Position numbers and translations under genes: made by a program. The notes below the pieces were generated by a model, which saw only the letters and a list, made by a program, of their open reading frames with translations, ran no database searches and was not told where the DNA came from. From contig DCIE01000078.1 in assembly GCA_002315765.1 (NCBI GenBank), positions 18,896 through 82,895 of the forward strand: a stretch of DNA of 64,000 bases, given 5' to 3'. How positions within the stretch are numbered: the stretch's first letter is position 1; each line of letters begins with the position of its first letter. The DNA comes from Ruminococcaceae bacterium UBA1734. Its GTDB lineage: Bacteria; Bacillota; Clostridia; Oscillospirales; Acutalibacteraceae. Shown piece by piece: positions 8,241-17,200 of this stretch.

Positions 8241-9233
8241 ATGGTTAGCGCCGAATTAGATTATATTTTTAAAGAATACAGCGATAAATATTATGAGGGT
8301 TTTCTTGAAAGCATAAATGATTTTTATGACGAAGGTTATCCTTATAAGGAATATCTTGATAAAAATAATATTAACAGGCTTATAGGTGAAGGTAAACTGA
8401 TTTTGACCTTGGCGATTTCACAAAAAGACGAGGTTGTGGGAACGGTTGCCGCTTTAATGAGTGAGGAAGAGTTTAAAGGTTCGGTTTTACTGCTTTTACG
8501 AAGTGTCCCTTCCCATTGTCGAGGTAGGGGGATTGCTTCAAATCAGTTAAAGGATTTATTTGATAGGATTAATAAAAAATTCAAGAATATTAAATCCTTT
8601 TATGCGGATGTAATGACTCACGATGATATAAGCCAAATAAGCCTATGCCACCGAGGATACACCCTTTGCGGAATTAGATGCTCGGCATATAAAAACCAAA
8701 TAATTGCTCCTAAAATCACCTTTAAACCCCATACAAAAATGAGTCAGGCGGTTTATTGCAAGGCTGTGGAAAACAATCCGGTATGTATTGCTTTACCGAA
8801 AGAGCATAAGGATTTTATTTTAGATATTTATAGTCAATTAGGCATAGGTGTAAATGTGCTTGGTTGTACAAATTCCAAAGAGGACAGTACGCAGTACAGG
8901 ATAGAAAAGAATGAAATTCACGAGTTTTTCGAGCTTTTCGTAACCCAAAACGGCGTAGACTTTGAAGATGTAGTAGTCCCAAAAATAAAAAAACTGCTTG
9001 ACAAAAAATATACGGCAGTGGCATATATTAATATTTGCGACAGTGGTTTTTTGTCCGGGTATAATGCGCTGTTAAAGGAAGGATTTTATTTTTCGGGAAT
9101 AAAACCTCTTTCGGAAAACCGGGAGTATCTGATACTTTCAAACAGTAAAAACTGTCAAGAAAACTTTAATGAGGTAAATATTTTCCATAACGAAAAATTT
9201 ATAAAATATATTCTTGGAGGAAGACAGCAATGA
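8241..9233 (+). CDS. GNAT-like N-acetyltransferase domain protein
   Basis: A 330-residue soluble protein. Residues about 60-130 carry a GNAT acetyl-CoA site: LLLLRSVPSHCRGRGIASNQ contains the RGRGIA loop (the Q/R-x-x-G-x-G/A motif). The second half (from about residue 165) has no clear motif but ends in a GNAT-like strand-helix pattern (AYINICDSGFLSGYNALLKE), so a degenerate second GNAT domain is possible. The start ATG follows a GGGGTGGAAAG Shine-Dalgarno. It sits 12 bp after the MATE fusion gene and its stop overlaps the next start (ATGA), so it belongs to the same signalling operon. Substrate unknown. Confidence 0.7.
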   Translation: MVSAELDYIFKEYSDKYYEGFLESINDFYDEGYPYKEYLDKNNINRLIGEGKLILTLAISQKDEVVGTVAALMSEEEFKGSVLLLLRSVPSHCRGRGIASNQLKDLFDRINKKFKNIKSFYADVMTHDDISQISLCHRGYTLCGIRCSAYKNQIIAPKITFKPHTKMSQAVYCKAVENNPVCIALPKEHKDFILDIYSQLGIGVNVLGCTNSKEDSTQYRIEKNEIHEFFELFVTQNGVDFEDVVVPKIKKLLDKKYTAVAYINICDSGFLSGYNALLKEGFYFSGIKPLSENREYLILSNSKNCQENFNEVNIFHNEKFIKYILGGRQQ

Positions 9234-11440
9234 AATCAAAAAAGGGAATAAGACAAAAACTCACAAAGTTAATTCTGTTTATTACCATTATTTCGGTGGT
9301 AATCGCATCGGGAGTTTCCATAGTTTCGATGAAGAATATGAGTGGCAAAGCACTTGAAACTGCCGCAAACGATGCAGTTGAACGATTAAGCGAGTTATCG
9401 GAAAATAAGGCTACAACTGCCGATTCTATGTTGCTTTTAGCTCAAAATCAAACACTTATGGTAGCGGAAGGTGCCAAGGAAATTTTGTCTAAGGCCGATT
9501 ACTATTTAAAGGGTTATTCAGAAGAAAATTTGCCTGATATTTCCTGTGCAAATCCTGATAAATTAGGTAAGTATTCTCTTCATGTTCGTGTTCCCGAAAA
9601 CATTTTGAAGAATGTAAAAAATGACACTATTGACGGAACGGAAACGGTCATCAGCGCCGAAATAAATCACGATGCCGAGATAGACGGCAAATACACATTA
9701 AATCAGGAATTGTATCTTTCTTCACTTCTTTCAAACGAGTTAAGTCAAATTGAAAGATTTCGTAATGCCGACGGAAGTTATACCGGATTTTCGGCAACAT
9801 ATTTTTGTTTTGCCGATAGCGGAATTGATGTGTTAGGCGACTTGGAAACCCAATCTATGATTTGTTACGATGCAAGAGAACGAGGTTGGTATCAGGGAGC
9901 CGTAGAGGCGTATAAGAACGGAACATTAACCCAATCCGGAGTATATTGGACCGACCCTGTACAGGATGCTTCAGGTAGGGGAATTTCCCTTATTTGTGCT
10001 GTTCCGGTGGTAGTTGACGGTGAGTTGGTCGGAATTGCGGGAAGCGGCGGACTTCTCACAAACTTTGCCGACTTAATCAAGAGTACAAGATTGGGCACCA
10101 CGGGTTATTCCTTTATGGTAAGCCGCAATACCTCCAAGGTTGTAATAAATCCCAATACCACTGCAAATTCCAAAACCGAAAGCGAAGTTATGATTGAAAC
10201 GGTTTTGTCGGAAAGCAACAACCAAAAACTTAAGGAATTAAGCGAGAAAATAAAAACCGAAAAAACGGGAAAACTTGATAATATAAATATTGACGGAACC
10301 GATGTTTTGTTGTCCTTTGCCGCCCTTGACAATAACGATTGGACAATGGTTACGGTTCTTAGTTCTACCGATGACCTTATTATGAATGCCTATAACGAAC
10401 TTAACAGTCAAATCACCGGCGCATTTGTAATATTCTTTGTTCTTTTAGCCGTTCTTATTGCTGTGGTTGTTATTATTTCACGAAAATTCTCAATAAGCTT
10501 TACAAAGCCGATAATTGAACTTAAAGAAGGCGTTGACGAAATCGGCGATGGTAATCTTGACCATTTATTGTCCATTAAAACCGGGGACGAAATTGAGGAC
10601 CTTGGTAATGCTTTTAACGATATGGCTAAAAATCTTGATGAGTATGTTAAAAACTTAGCTTCGGTTACTGCAGAAAAGGAACGAATCGGAGCAGAGCTTA
10701 ATATCGCAACCGAAATCCAAGCACAAATGCTTCCTTCTATTTTCCCCGCATTCCCCGAGAGAAGCGAATTTGACATATTTGCCACAATGACACCGGCAAA
10801 AGAGGTTGGAGGAGATTTCTACGACTTCTTTATGATAGATGACAGGCACTTGGCAATAGTTGTGGCGGATGTGTCCGGAAAGGGAGTTCCTGCCGCACTG
10901 TTTATGGTTATCGGTAAAACACTTATTAAGGACCATACAACACTTGACAGGGATTTAGGCGAGGTATTTACCGAGGTTAACAGAATACTTTGTGAAAACA
11001 ACGAGCACGGTATGTTTATTACTGCTTTTGAGGGAGTTTTAGACCTTGTAACCGGCGAATTTAACTATGTCAATGCCGGACACGAAACACCGTATATTTG
11101 CAAGAAAAACGGCACTTATGAGCCTTATAAGATTAAGTCGGGATTTGTACTTGCCGGTATGGAAGGTATTAAGTATAAGTCAGGCAGTGTTATGTTAGAG
11201 CCGGGCGATAAAATATTCCAATACACCGACGGTGTTACCGAGGCTACCGACAAAAACGATAAACTTTACGGAAACGATAGAGTGCAGAATATTTTGGGCG
11301 AAAATAAGGATACCGATGTTACAAATCTTCTTTACAATGTTAAGGCTGATATTGATAAATTTGTGGGAGAGGCTCCTCAGTTTGATGATATTACAATGCT
11401 TTGTCTTGAATATAAAGAGAGGATGAAACTTGATGACTAA
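9230..11440 (+). CDS. Membrane sensor phosphatase: Cache - HAMP - PP2C (SpoIIE/RsbU-type)
   Basis: A 736-residue sensor. Transmembrane helix 1 is at about residues 12-32, followed by a large extracellular Cache-type sensing domain (about 35-390; RERGWYQGAVEAYKNGTLTQ is the typical Cache segment), transmembrane helix 2 at about 397-417, a HAMP linker, a short coiled coil (VTAEKERIGAELNIATEIQA), and a PP2C-type serine phosphatase (about 510-730). Metal-binding sequence is present: EVGGDFYDFF, VADVSGKGVPAALFM, FQYTDGVTEA and the final FDDITML. It probably dephosphorylates a serine/threonine-phosphorylated STAS-type or other partner in response to an outside ligand. Start overlaps the previous stop (ATGA); the downstream gene overlaps its end. 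No STAS-domain partner is encoded next to it. Confidence 0.9.
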   Translation: MKSKKGIRQKLTKLILFITIISVVIASGVSIVSMKNMSGKALETAANDAVERLSELSENKATTADSMLLLAQNQTLMVAEGAKEILSKADYYLKGYSEENLPDISCANPDKLGKYSLHVRVPENILKNVKNDTIDGTETVISAEINHDAEIDGKYTLNQELYLSSLLSNELSQIERFRNADGSYTGFSATYFCFADSGIDVLGDLETQSMICYDARERGWYQGAVEAYKNGTLTQSGVYWTDPVQDASGRGISLICAVPVVVDGELVGIAGSGGLLTNFADLIKSTRLGTTGYSFMVSRNTSKVVINPNTTANSKTESEVMIETVLSESNNQKLKELSEKIKTEKTGKLDNINIDGTDVLLSFAALDNNDWTMVTVLSSTDDLIMNAYNELNSQITGAFVIFFVLLAVLIAVVVIISRKFSISFTKPIIELKEGVDEIGDGNLDHLLSIKTGDEIEDLGNAFNDMAKNLDEYVKNLASVTAEKERIGAELNIATEIQAQMLPSIFPAFPERSEFDIFATMTPAKEVGGDFYDFFMIDDRHLAIVVADVSGKGVPAALFMVIGKTLIKDHTTLDRDLGEVFTEVNRILCENNEHGMFITAFEGVLDLVTGEFNYVNAGHETPYICKKNGTYEPYKIKSGFVLAGMEGIKYKSGSVMLEPGDKIFQYTDGVTEATDKNDKLYGNDRVQNILGENKDTDVTNLLYNVKADIDKFVGEAPQFDDITMLCLEYKERMKLDD

Positions 11441-11843
11441 AGAGCTTTGCGTGGAGGCAAAAATTGAAAATATCTCTACGGTTACTGCTTTTGTAGATGA
11501 AATTCTTGAAGAAAATAATTGTTCCATGAAAGCGCAAATGCAAATTGATGTTGCCATTGATGAAATTTTCGGCAATATTGCATATTATGCTTACGGCGAA
11601 AAGGGCGGAGATGCAACTGTGGGTGTTGAGATAGCCGATTCGCCGAAAAGAGCAATTATTAAATTTATTGATAGCGGAACACCATATAATCCCCTTGAAA
11701 AAGAAGACCCCGACACAACTCTTTCCGCAGAAGAAAGAGGCATCGGAGGCCTTGGGATTTTCATTGTAAAAAAGAGTATGGATAGTGTTACCTATGATTA
11801 CAGTGAAAACAAAAACATTCTAACATTAACTAAAAACATTTAA
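11433..11843 (+). CDS. RsbW-like serine kinase/ATPase (HATPase_c_2, anti-sigma factor type)
   Basis: A 136-residue protein of the anti-sigma regulatory kinase family. DVAIDEIFGNIAYYAYGEKG is the N-box with the Mg/ATP-contacting Glu and Asn, FIDSGTPYNPLEK is the G1-type loop, and EERGIGGLGIFIVKKSMDSV is the G2 loop and helix. It overlaps the end of the PP2C phosphatase gene by 8 bp, the classic arrangement of a phosphatase with its opposing kinase. I take ATG 11433 as the start; TTG at 11430 is one codon upstream. The target is not encoded nearby, so whether it acts on a sigma factor or on the MATE-fused domain cannot be decided here. It converges on sigE with only 3 bp between stops and no obvious terminator. 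Confidence 0.85.
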   Translation: MTKELCVEAKIENISTVTAFVDEILEENNCSMKAQMQIDVAIDEIFGNIAYYAYGEKGGDATVGVEIADSPKRAIIKFIDSGTPYNPLEKEDPDTTLSAEERGIGGLGIFIVKKSMDSVTYDYSENKNILTLTKNI

Positions 11844-11846
11844 TAA

Positions 11847-12545
11847 TTATCCCGCCTTTTCAATTTGTTTTTTAAGTTTGCCGATTATCCTTTTTTCCAG
11901 TCTTGAAATATAAGACTGTGAAATTCCGAGGGTATCGGCAACTTCTTTTTGTGTGTACTCTTTGTAGCCTGACATTCCAAACCGCATTTCCATAATTTGT
12001 TTTTCTCTGGGAGATAGTTCGTTTACGAAGGAAAGAAGCAATTTTTGTTCGTCCTCTTGCTCAATTTTTGTGCTGATTTCGTTGCCATCGCTTCCTAAAA
12101 TATCGGATAATAACAACTCGTTTCCGTCCCAATCGGTGCTAAGCGGTTCGTCAATTGAAATTTCACTTTTTCTTGAAGATATTTTCCTTAAATACATTAA
12201 TATTTCATTTTCAATACACCGAGAAGCATAGGTTGCGAGTTTAATATTCTTTTGAGGACAAAATGTGTTTACGGCTTTAATAAGTCCAATGGTACCGATA
12301 GAAATTAAATCCTCAATATAGACTCCCGAGGAGTCAAATTTTTTCGCTATATATACTACAAGTCTTAAATTGTGTACTATGAGTTTTTCCTTGGATTTTT
12401 TGTCGTTTTTAATTAATAAATCCGTCTCTTCCTTTACTGATAATGGCGGAGGAAGGGTTTCGGGACCGTTTATGTAATAATTAGGTTTAATAAGCAGTTT
12501 TTTAAGTAAAAATTGTAATTTGTTAAGAAATAAAACAATAGGCAT
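11847..12545 (-). CDS. sigE: RNA polymerase sporulation sigma factor sigma-E (pro-sigma-E)
   Basis: A 232-residue sigma-70 family protein that directs mother-cell gene expression during sporulation. It has an N-terminal hydrophobic/basic pro-sequence (about residues 1-28) before INGPETLPPPLS, which matches the start of mature-type SigE. Region 2 is highly conserved (NLRLVVYIAKKF, EDLISIGTIGLIKAVNTF, KLATYASRCIENEILMYLRK) and region 4 carries SPREKQIMEMRFGMSG and the ISQSYISRLEKRI helix-turn-helix. The upstream spoIIGA is its processing protease, as in the Bacillus spoIIG operon. A sigma-E-type promoter sits at cotJA in this same window. Confidence 0.95.
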   Translation of the reverse strand: MPIVLFLNKLQFLLKKLLIKPNYYINGPETLPPPLSVKEETDLLIKNDKKSKEKLIVHNLRLVVYIAKKFDSSGVYIEDLISIGTIGLIKAVNTFCPQKNIKLATYASRCIENEILMYLRKISSRKSEISIDEPLSTDWDGNELLLSDILGSDGNEISTKIEQEDEQKLLLSFVNELSPREKQIMEMRFGMSGYKEYTQKEVADTLGISQSYISRLEKRIIGKLKKQIEKAG

Positions 12546-12566
12546 AATATCACCTTTTTAAATATT

Positions 12567-13379
12567 TTATAATAACGAACGGGGACTGACTATTGCATTA
12601 TAATCCCCATCAATATTTTCTTTTGATATTGCAAATACAGGACTGTCGATTTTTTTCTTTGCTTTTTCTGTTGTTATTTCCGCCTTATCAAATCGGTAGC
12701 CGTCAAGAAGTGAACTTCCCATAACGGTTTTTATGGGAATACTTCGGTATCTTGAACTTAAATCTTTGTTTTTAATGATACCGTCAAGGGATTTTTTGTC
12801 GGTAATGATTATTTCCGAAATACCGAACATATCGGTTAAGGAGTTGCCGGTATCAACAATTCCTTTAAGGGTTATGCAGGAGTTTTCGAGATATGCCGTT
12901 ATGGTACAGTTTTCGGAATATTTGCCGTTTTTTTCAAATATGTATTTCAGGATAACGGCACCTATGTAATAAACCGAGGCGGATACAATAAGGATTAAGG
13001 GGGAAATATTAAAATAAACAACCGAGTTTTTAATATATATACCATTTGGATTTCTAAGAAGCTTTAATGAAATTATTACTCCGCCGAAAAGATTAGATGC
13101 ACAAAAAAGGATAACAAAACTTCTGAAAAACTTTTTCATAGGCTTAAATCCGAATGAAATACCGCAAAGAATAAGACAGGAAATGATGCAAAAGGCTATT
13201 TGCAATAGACCGTTTAGTTTTGGTAAAAGTATTAAAAGGGATAATCCTCCACCTAAAAAAGAGGCTGATAAAATTCTAAAGGGTTTAGGCTTTTCTTTGA
13301 TAATAAATCCTGTTAGCCTTAATAAAAAGTAATCAATAAGAATGTTTACTATAATAAGCACATCTAAATACACTACCAT
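12567..13379 (-). CDS. spoIIGA: Sporulation sigma-E processing peptidase SpoIIGA
   Basis: Membrane-embedded aspartic protease that cuts the pro-sequence from sigma-E after engulfment signalling. It has 270 residues (Bacillus protein about 309). About five hydrophobic helices occupy residues 1-145 (starting VYLDVLIIVNILIDYFLL) and a soluble domain follows with the catalytic motif KGIVDTGNSLTD, the aspartate being residue 176. It lies 21 bp upstream of sigE on the same strand, so the two form the spoIIG operon. The start ATG follows an AGAGGTGAT Shine-Dalgarno. Confidence 0.93.
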   Translation of the reverse strand: MVVYLDVLIIVNILIDYFLLRLTGFIIKEKPKPFRILSASFLGGGLSLLILLPKLNGLLQIAFCIISCLILCGISFGFKPMKKFFRSFVILFCASNLFGGVIISLKLLRNPNGIYIKNSVVYFNISPLILIVSASVYYIGAVILKYIFEKNGKYSENCTITAYLENSCITLKGIVDTGNSLTDMFGISEIIITDKKSLDGIIKNKDLSSRYRSIPIKTVMGSSLLDGYRFDKAEITTEKAKKKIDSPVFAISKENIDGDYNAIVSPRSLL

Positions 13380-13400
13380 AGCATCACCTCTGATATTTCA

Positions 13401-13417
13401 ATTATAGCCATTCGGCA
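13401..13417 (-). promoter_or_regulatory. Candidate spoIIG promoter -10 with Spo0A box
   Basis: On the minus strand, TATAAT (plus positions 13401-13406) lies 22 bp before the spoIIGA start with no convincing -35. Directly upstream is TGCCGAA (plus 13411-13417), a match to the 0A-box TGNCGAA. In Bacillus the spoIIG promoter is Spo0A-activated and lacks a properly spaced -35. Here the box lies unusually close to the -10, so this is tentative. Confidence 0.38.
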
Positions 13418-13479
13418 GGGAAAAAAAGAGTGAAAAAAGGACAAAAATAATGCGATTTTTTATATATTTTTGCGGGTGC

Positions 13480-13508
13480 TTGAAAGTTTTGTTAAAATAT
13501 GATAAAAT
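13480..13508 (+). promoter_or_regulatory. Promoter of the pth leader
   Basis: TTGAAA (13480-13485), 17-bp spacer, TAAAAT (13503-13508) with TG two bases upstream (extended -10). Predicted start of transcription is near 13515, about 10 nt before the structured leader element. Confidence 0.6.
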
Positions 13509-13523
13509 ACCAATCGGTGATAA

Positions 13524-13674
13524 CCTTGAAAGATAAATCTTCCAAGGCTTAAAAATTTAATGCGCCGTTTTTCTCGCCGTTTGCACGGCAAACGAAAAAC
13601 ATGGCATTTTATGACCATACTTTTCTTGGTCGTTTGTGCCTTAAAGCGTAGCGAAAAGGTATGGTCATAAAATG
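13524..13674 (+). ncRNA. Structured 5' leader element, copy 1 (upstream of pth)
   Basis: One of two related copies in the window (the other is at 46340-46492). Helix P1 is 13524-13534 with 13537-13547 (CCTTG/CAAGG and AAGAT/ATCTT around an A-C mismatch). Helix P2 has GTTTTTC 13567-13573 with GAAAAAC 13594-13600, and an inner GCCGT/ACGGC closed by a TTGC loop (13581-13584). Helix P3 pairs 13606-13620 with 13659-13673 and holds the AAAAGG Shine-Dalgarno side and the pth ATG. The loop at 13626-13642 (TTGGTCGTTTGTGCCTT) is identical in both copies. I do not recognise it as a known riboswitch family. Confidence 0.72.
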
Positions 13675-14265
13675 ATATTCGGAAAAGAAAAAAGCACATT
13701 TGATTTTATGGTTGTGGGGCTTGGAAATCCCGGACTTCAATATGAGAAAACAAGACATAATGCAGGTTTTATGGCTGTCGACAGGCTGTCGGAAAAATTC
13801 GGATTTGATTTTAATAAAAATAAATTTGAAGCGATTTTCGGCGAGTGTAAAATAGGGGACAAGAGAATACTTGCGGTAAAACCTCAAACCTATATGAATA
13901 ATTCCGGAAGAGCCGTTTCAAAAATTGCATCTTTTTATAAAATTCCGTATCAAAATGTTTTGGTTATTTATGACGATATTTCCCTTGATATAGGAAATAT
14001 TCGCATACGAAGAAAGGGAAGTGCCGGAGGACATAACGGCATAAAGGATATAATCGAACTTGCAGGAACCGAAGAAATCCCAAGAATTAAGGTCGGTGTG
14101 GATAAGAAGCCCAATCCGGAATATGATTTAAAGGATTTTGTGCTGGGAAAAATTCCGAAAGATAAGCTCGAAACCTTTGATGCTGCACTTGATAATACAT
14201 CAAAAGCGGTGGAAGAAATAATTAAAAAAGGCATAGATTCTGCTATGAATAAGTACAGTAAATAA
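13672..14265 (+). CDS. pth: Peptidyl-tRNA hydrolase
   Basis: Pth frees tRNA from peptidyl-tRNA that drops off the ribosome and is essential in most bacteria. The 197-residue protein has the family length. It shows MVVGLGNPGLQYEKTRHNAG with the catalytic His in TRHN, KPQTYMNNSGRAV (substrate Asn) and DDISLDIGNIRIRRKGSAGG with the catalytic Asp. The start ATG at 13672 lies in the closing helix of the leader element; the only Shine-Dalgarno-like sequence (AAAAGG, 13654-13659) is about 12 nt upstream and is also paired there. mfd starts 1 bp after its stop, giving the common Firmicutes order pth-mfd. Confidence 0.95.
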   Translation: MIFGKEKSTFDFMVVGLGNPGLQYEKTRHNAGFMAVDRLSEKFGFDFNKNKFEAIFGECKIGDKRILAVKPQTYMNNSGRAVSKIASFYKIPYQNVLVIYDDISLDIGNIRIRRKGSAGGHNGIKDIIELAGTEEIPRIKVGVDKKPNPEYDLKDFVLGKIPKDKLETFDAALDNTSKAVEEIIKKGIDSAMNKYSK

Positions 14266-14266
14266 T

Positions 14267-17200
14267 ATGGATTTTATTTTTGATATAATAAAAAGAGAAC
14301 CGGAATATAAAAGACTCTTAGAAGATGTTAAAAAGGGCGGTGTCCCGGCGGCGGCATCGGGACTTTCGGCAATCCATAAAGCATTGGTAACCGCAGGACT
14401 TTTCTTTCATACAAAGAAAAAAATCCTTGTAATCACCCACGATGAGGCTTCGGCAATCAGTATGCGGGACGATATGAAATCTCTCGGTGTGAATGCTGTT
14501 AACTTGCCTTTAAGAGATTATAATATTACCAAACTTGCCGGTTTTTCAAAAGACTATGAATATAGAAGATTAGATACCCTGTCAAAGATTGTTGACGGGG
14601 ATTTCGGCGTGGTTACGGTGTCGGTGGATTCGGCACTGCAGTATACTATTCCGCCAAAGCTTTTAAGGGACAGTAAGCTTACTGTTTCCTCAAATGACAG
14701 CATTAATATAGAGGAGTTTTCAGGAAAACTTGTGGATTTAGGCTATACAAAATCCGAAATTTGCGAGGGCGCAGGACAATTCTCGGTCAGAGGCGGAATA
14801 ATTGATATTTTCCCTGTAAACAGCATTTCACCACTTCGAATAGAACTTTGGGGAGAAGAGATTGATACTATTTCCACCTTTGATACTCTTTCACAGCGCC
14901 GTGGCGAAACCGTATCGGAGTTTTGCATTTTTCCTGCAAACGAACTGGTTTTCGACAGTCGGGAGTTAGCCCGAAAAATTGAAAAGATATTACAATCGGA
15001 AAAGAAACTGACCGATAACCAACGAAAAAGATTAACCGAGGATTTAGATGCCTTAAATGGGGGATTTTCGGTTGTTCCCGATGGATATGTGTCTCTACTT
15101 TATGAGAATAAAACTACAATTTTCGATTACATTCCCGATTGCCTTACTGTGGTTTGCGAATCGGGAAATTTGAACGATAGACTAAAATCAATCGAAACGG
15201 CTCACGGCGAAGAAGTAAAGCAACTTTTAGAAGAAGGATTTTTGAACAAAAAGACTGCTGATATTTATATGCCCAAGGGAGAATTTCTCTCAAAAACAGG
15301 AAAGGGAGTATATCTTGAGAGTTTTCCGAAAAATTCTTATGCTTTGGAATTAAAGGGTATTTATAATTTTGACTTCAAGCGTATATCCCCCTGGAGTGGA
15401 GATATCTCGGTACTAAAAGACGATATTTCGTATCAGCTTCACCTAAAAGGTTTAGTTATTGTTCTTGCCGGAGAGGATAAAGCGGCAAGGGTTCTTTGTG
15501 ATGAGCTTAACGAAACGGGTATAAAAGCAACACTTTTACAGGATGGACAAAAACCGGCAAAAAGCGGTGTTTTTGTTGCCAAGGGTGCTTTATCGGCAGG
15601 ATTTGAAATACCTCTTGTAAAATTTACCCTTGTTACCCATCGGCATATAACATCCGAGTCGCCTAAACGAAAGAAGAACTTTAAAAGCGGCAAACAAATC
15701 GGCTCTTTAGACGAACTTAAAAGAGGGGATTATGTTGTTCATTCAACCCACGGAATAGGAATTTTTGACGGCATAAAGCAAATAACCAATAAGCGAATAA
15801 CCAAGGATTATATTAAGATTGTATATTACGGAAGCGATGTTCTTTATATTCCGGTTACACAGCTTGATATGGTTTCAAAGTATATAGGCTCGGCTGACGA
15901 ATCGGGAATAAAGCTTAATAAATTAGGCACCGATACTTGGAATAAAACCAAAAGTCGGGTTAAATCGGCTGTAAAGAATATGGCAAAGCAGTTGACGGCA
16001 CTTTATGCCAAACGAATGTCTACAAAGGGATATGCTTTCGGTCCGGATACCGACCTTCAAAACGATTTTGAAAGACGGTTTGAGTACGAAGAAACCGATG
16101 ACCAAATCAGGTGTATTAACGAGATAAAAAAGGATATGGAAAGTTTTGTTCCCATGGATAGACTTTTGTGCGGTGATGTGGGATTTGGTAAAACCGAAGT
16201 AGCGCTGAGGGCAGCGTTTAAGTGTATAAGCGAAGGAAAACAATGTGCGCTTCTTGTCCCAACTACTATTCTTGCCATGCAGCATTTTAATACTGCAATC
16301 AGGCGAATAGGCAACATCCCGGTAGAAATAAAACTGTTAAACCGCTTTGTTCCCAAAAAGGAGCAAACAAGGGTTGTGGCAGGGCTTAAAAGCGGTGCGG
16401 TTGATATGGTTATCGGCACCCATAGACTTATTTCCAAGGATATTTCTTTTAAGGATATAGGGCTTGTAATTATTGACGAAGAACAGCGCTTCGGTGTGGC
16501 ACAAAAGGAAAGACTAAAAGAGCTTTATCCCTTTGTGGATATTTTGACTCTTTCGGCTACACCTATTCCAAGAACCCTTAATATGGCAATGTCGGGACTT
16601 AGGGATATGTCTTCTATTGACGAAGCGCCGGGGGATAGATATCCGGTTCAAAGTTATGTGTTAGAGCAAAATGACGGAGTTCTTACCGATGCAATCAATA
16701 AAGAGTTAAGGCGAGGCGGACAGGTATATTATCTTCATAATAGGGTTGATGATATTGTCAGAATAGCTTCAAAACTAAAGGAAAGAATACCCGAGGCAAG
16801 AATAGGGATAGCTCACGGACAAATGGGCGAAGAGGAATTAAGTGAGGTTTGGCGACAATTAATAGATTATGAGATAGATATTCTTGTTTGTACCACGATT
16901 ATTGAAACAGGCGTTGATGTGCCGAACTGTAATACACTTATTATTGAAGATGCAGATAGAATGGGACTTTCACAGCTTCATCAGCTTAGGGGCAGAGTGG
17001 GTAGGTCTCCGAGAAGAGCTTATGCTTATTTTTGCTTTAAGCGGGGAAAGGCTATAAATGAAACTGCCGCAAAAAGGCTTGAAGCTATCAGAGAGTTTAC
17101 CCAATTCGGCTCCGGATTTAAAATAGCACTAAGGGACTTGGAAATTCGCGGAGCAGGTAGCATTTTGGGTGGCGAACAACACGGAAATATGGAAGCCGTG

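Noticed and set aside
9892..10785. Antisense frames within the Cache-PP2C gene
   Set aside because: They follow from codon bias on the coding strand and show no protein motifs.
11844..11846. A terminator between the RsbW-like gene and sigE
   Set aside because: Only 3 bp separate the converging stops and no hairpin with T run is visible; transcripts probably overlap.
13501..13680. The shared pth/nrdD leader as a mobile miniature inverted-repeat element
   Set aside because: The ends are not matching terminal inverted repeats, no target duplication is visible, and the differences between copies preserve pairing. Both copies end exactly at a start codon behind a promoter, which fits a leader better than an insertion. 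Not fully excluded without more copies.
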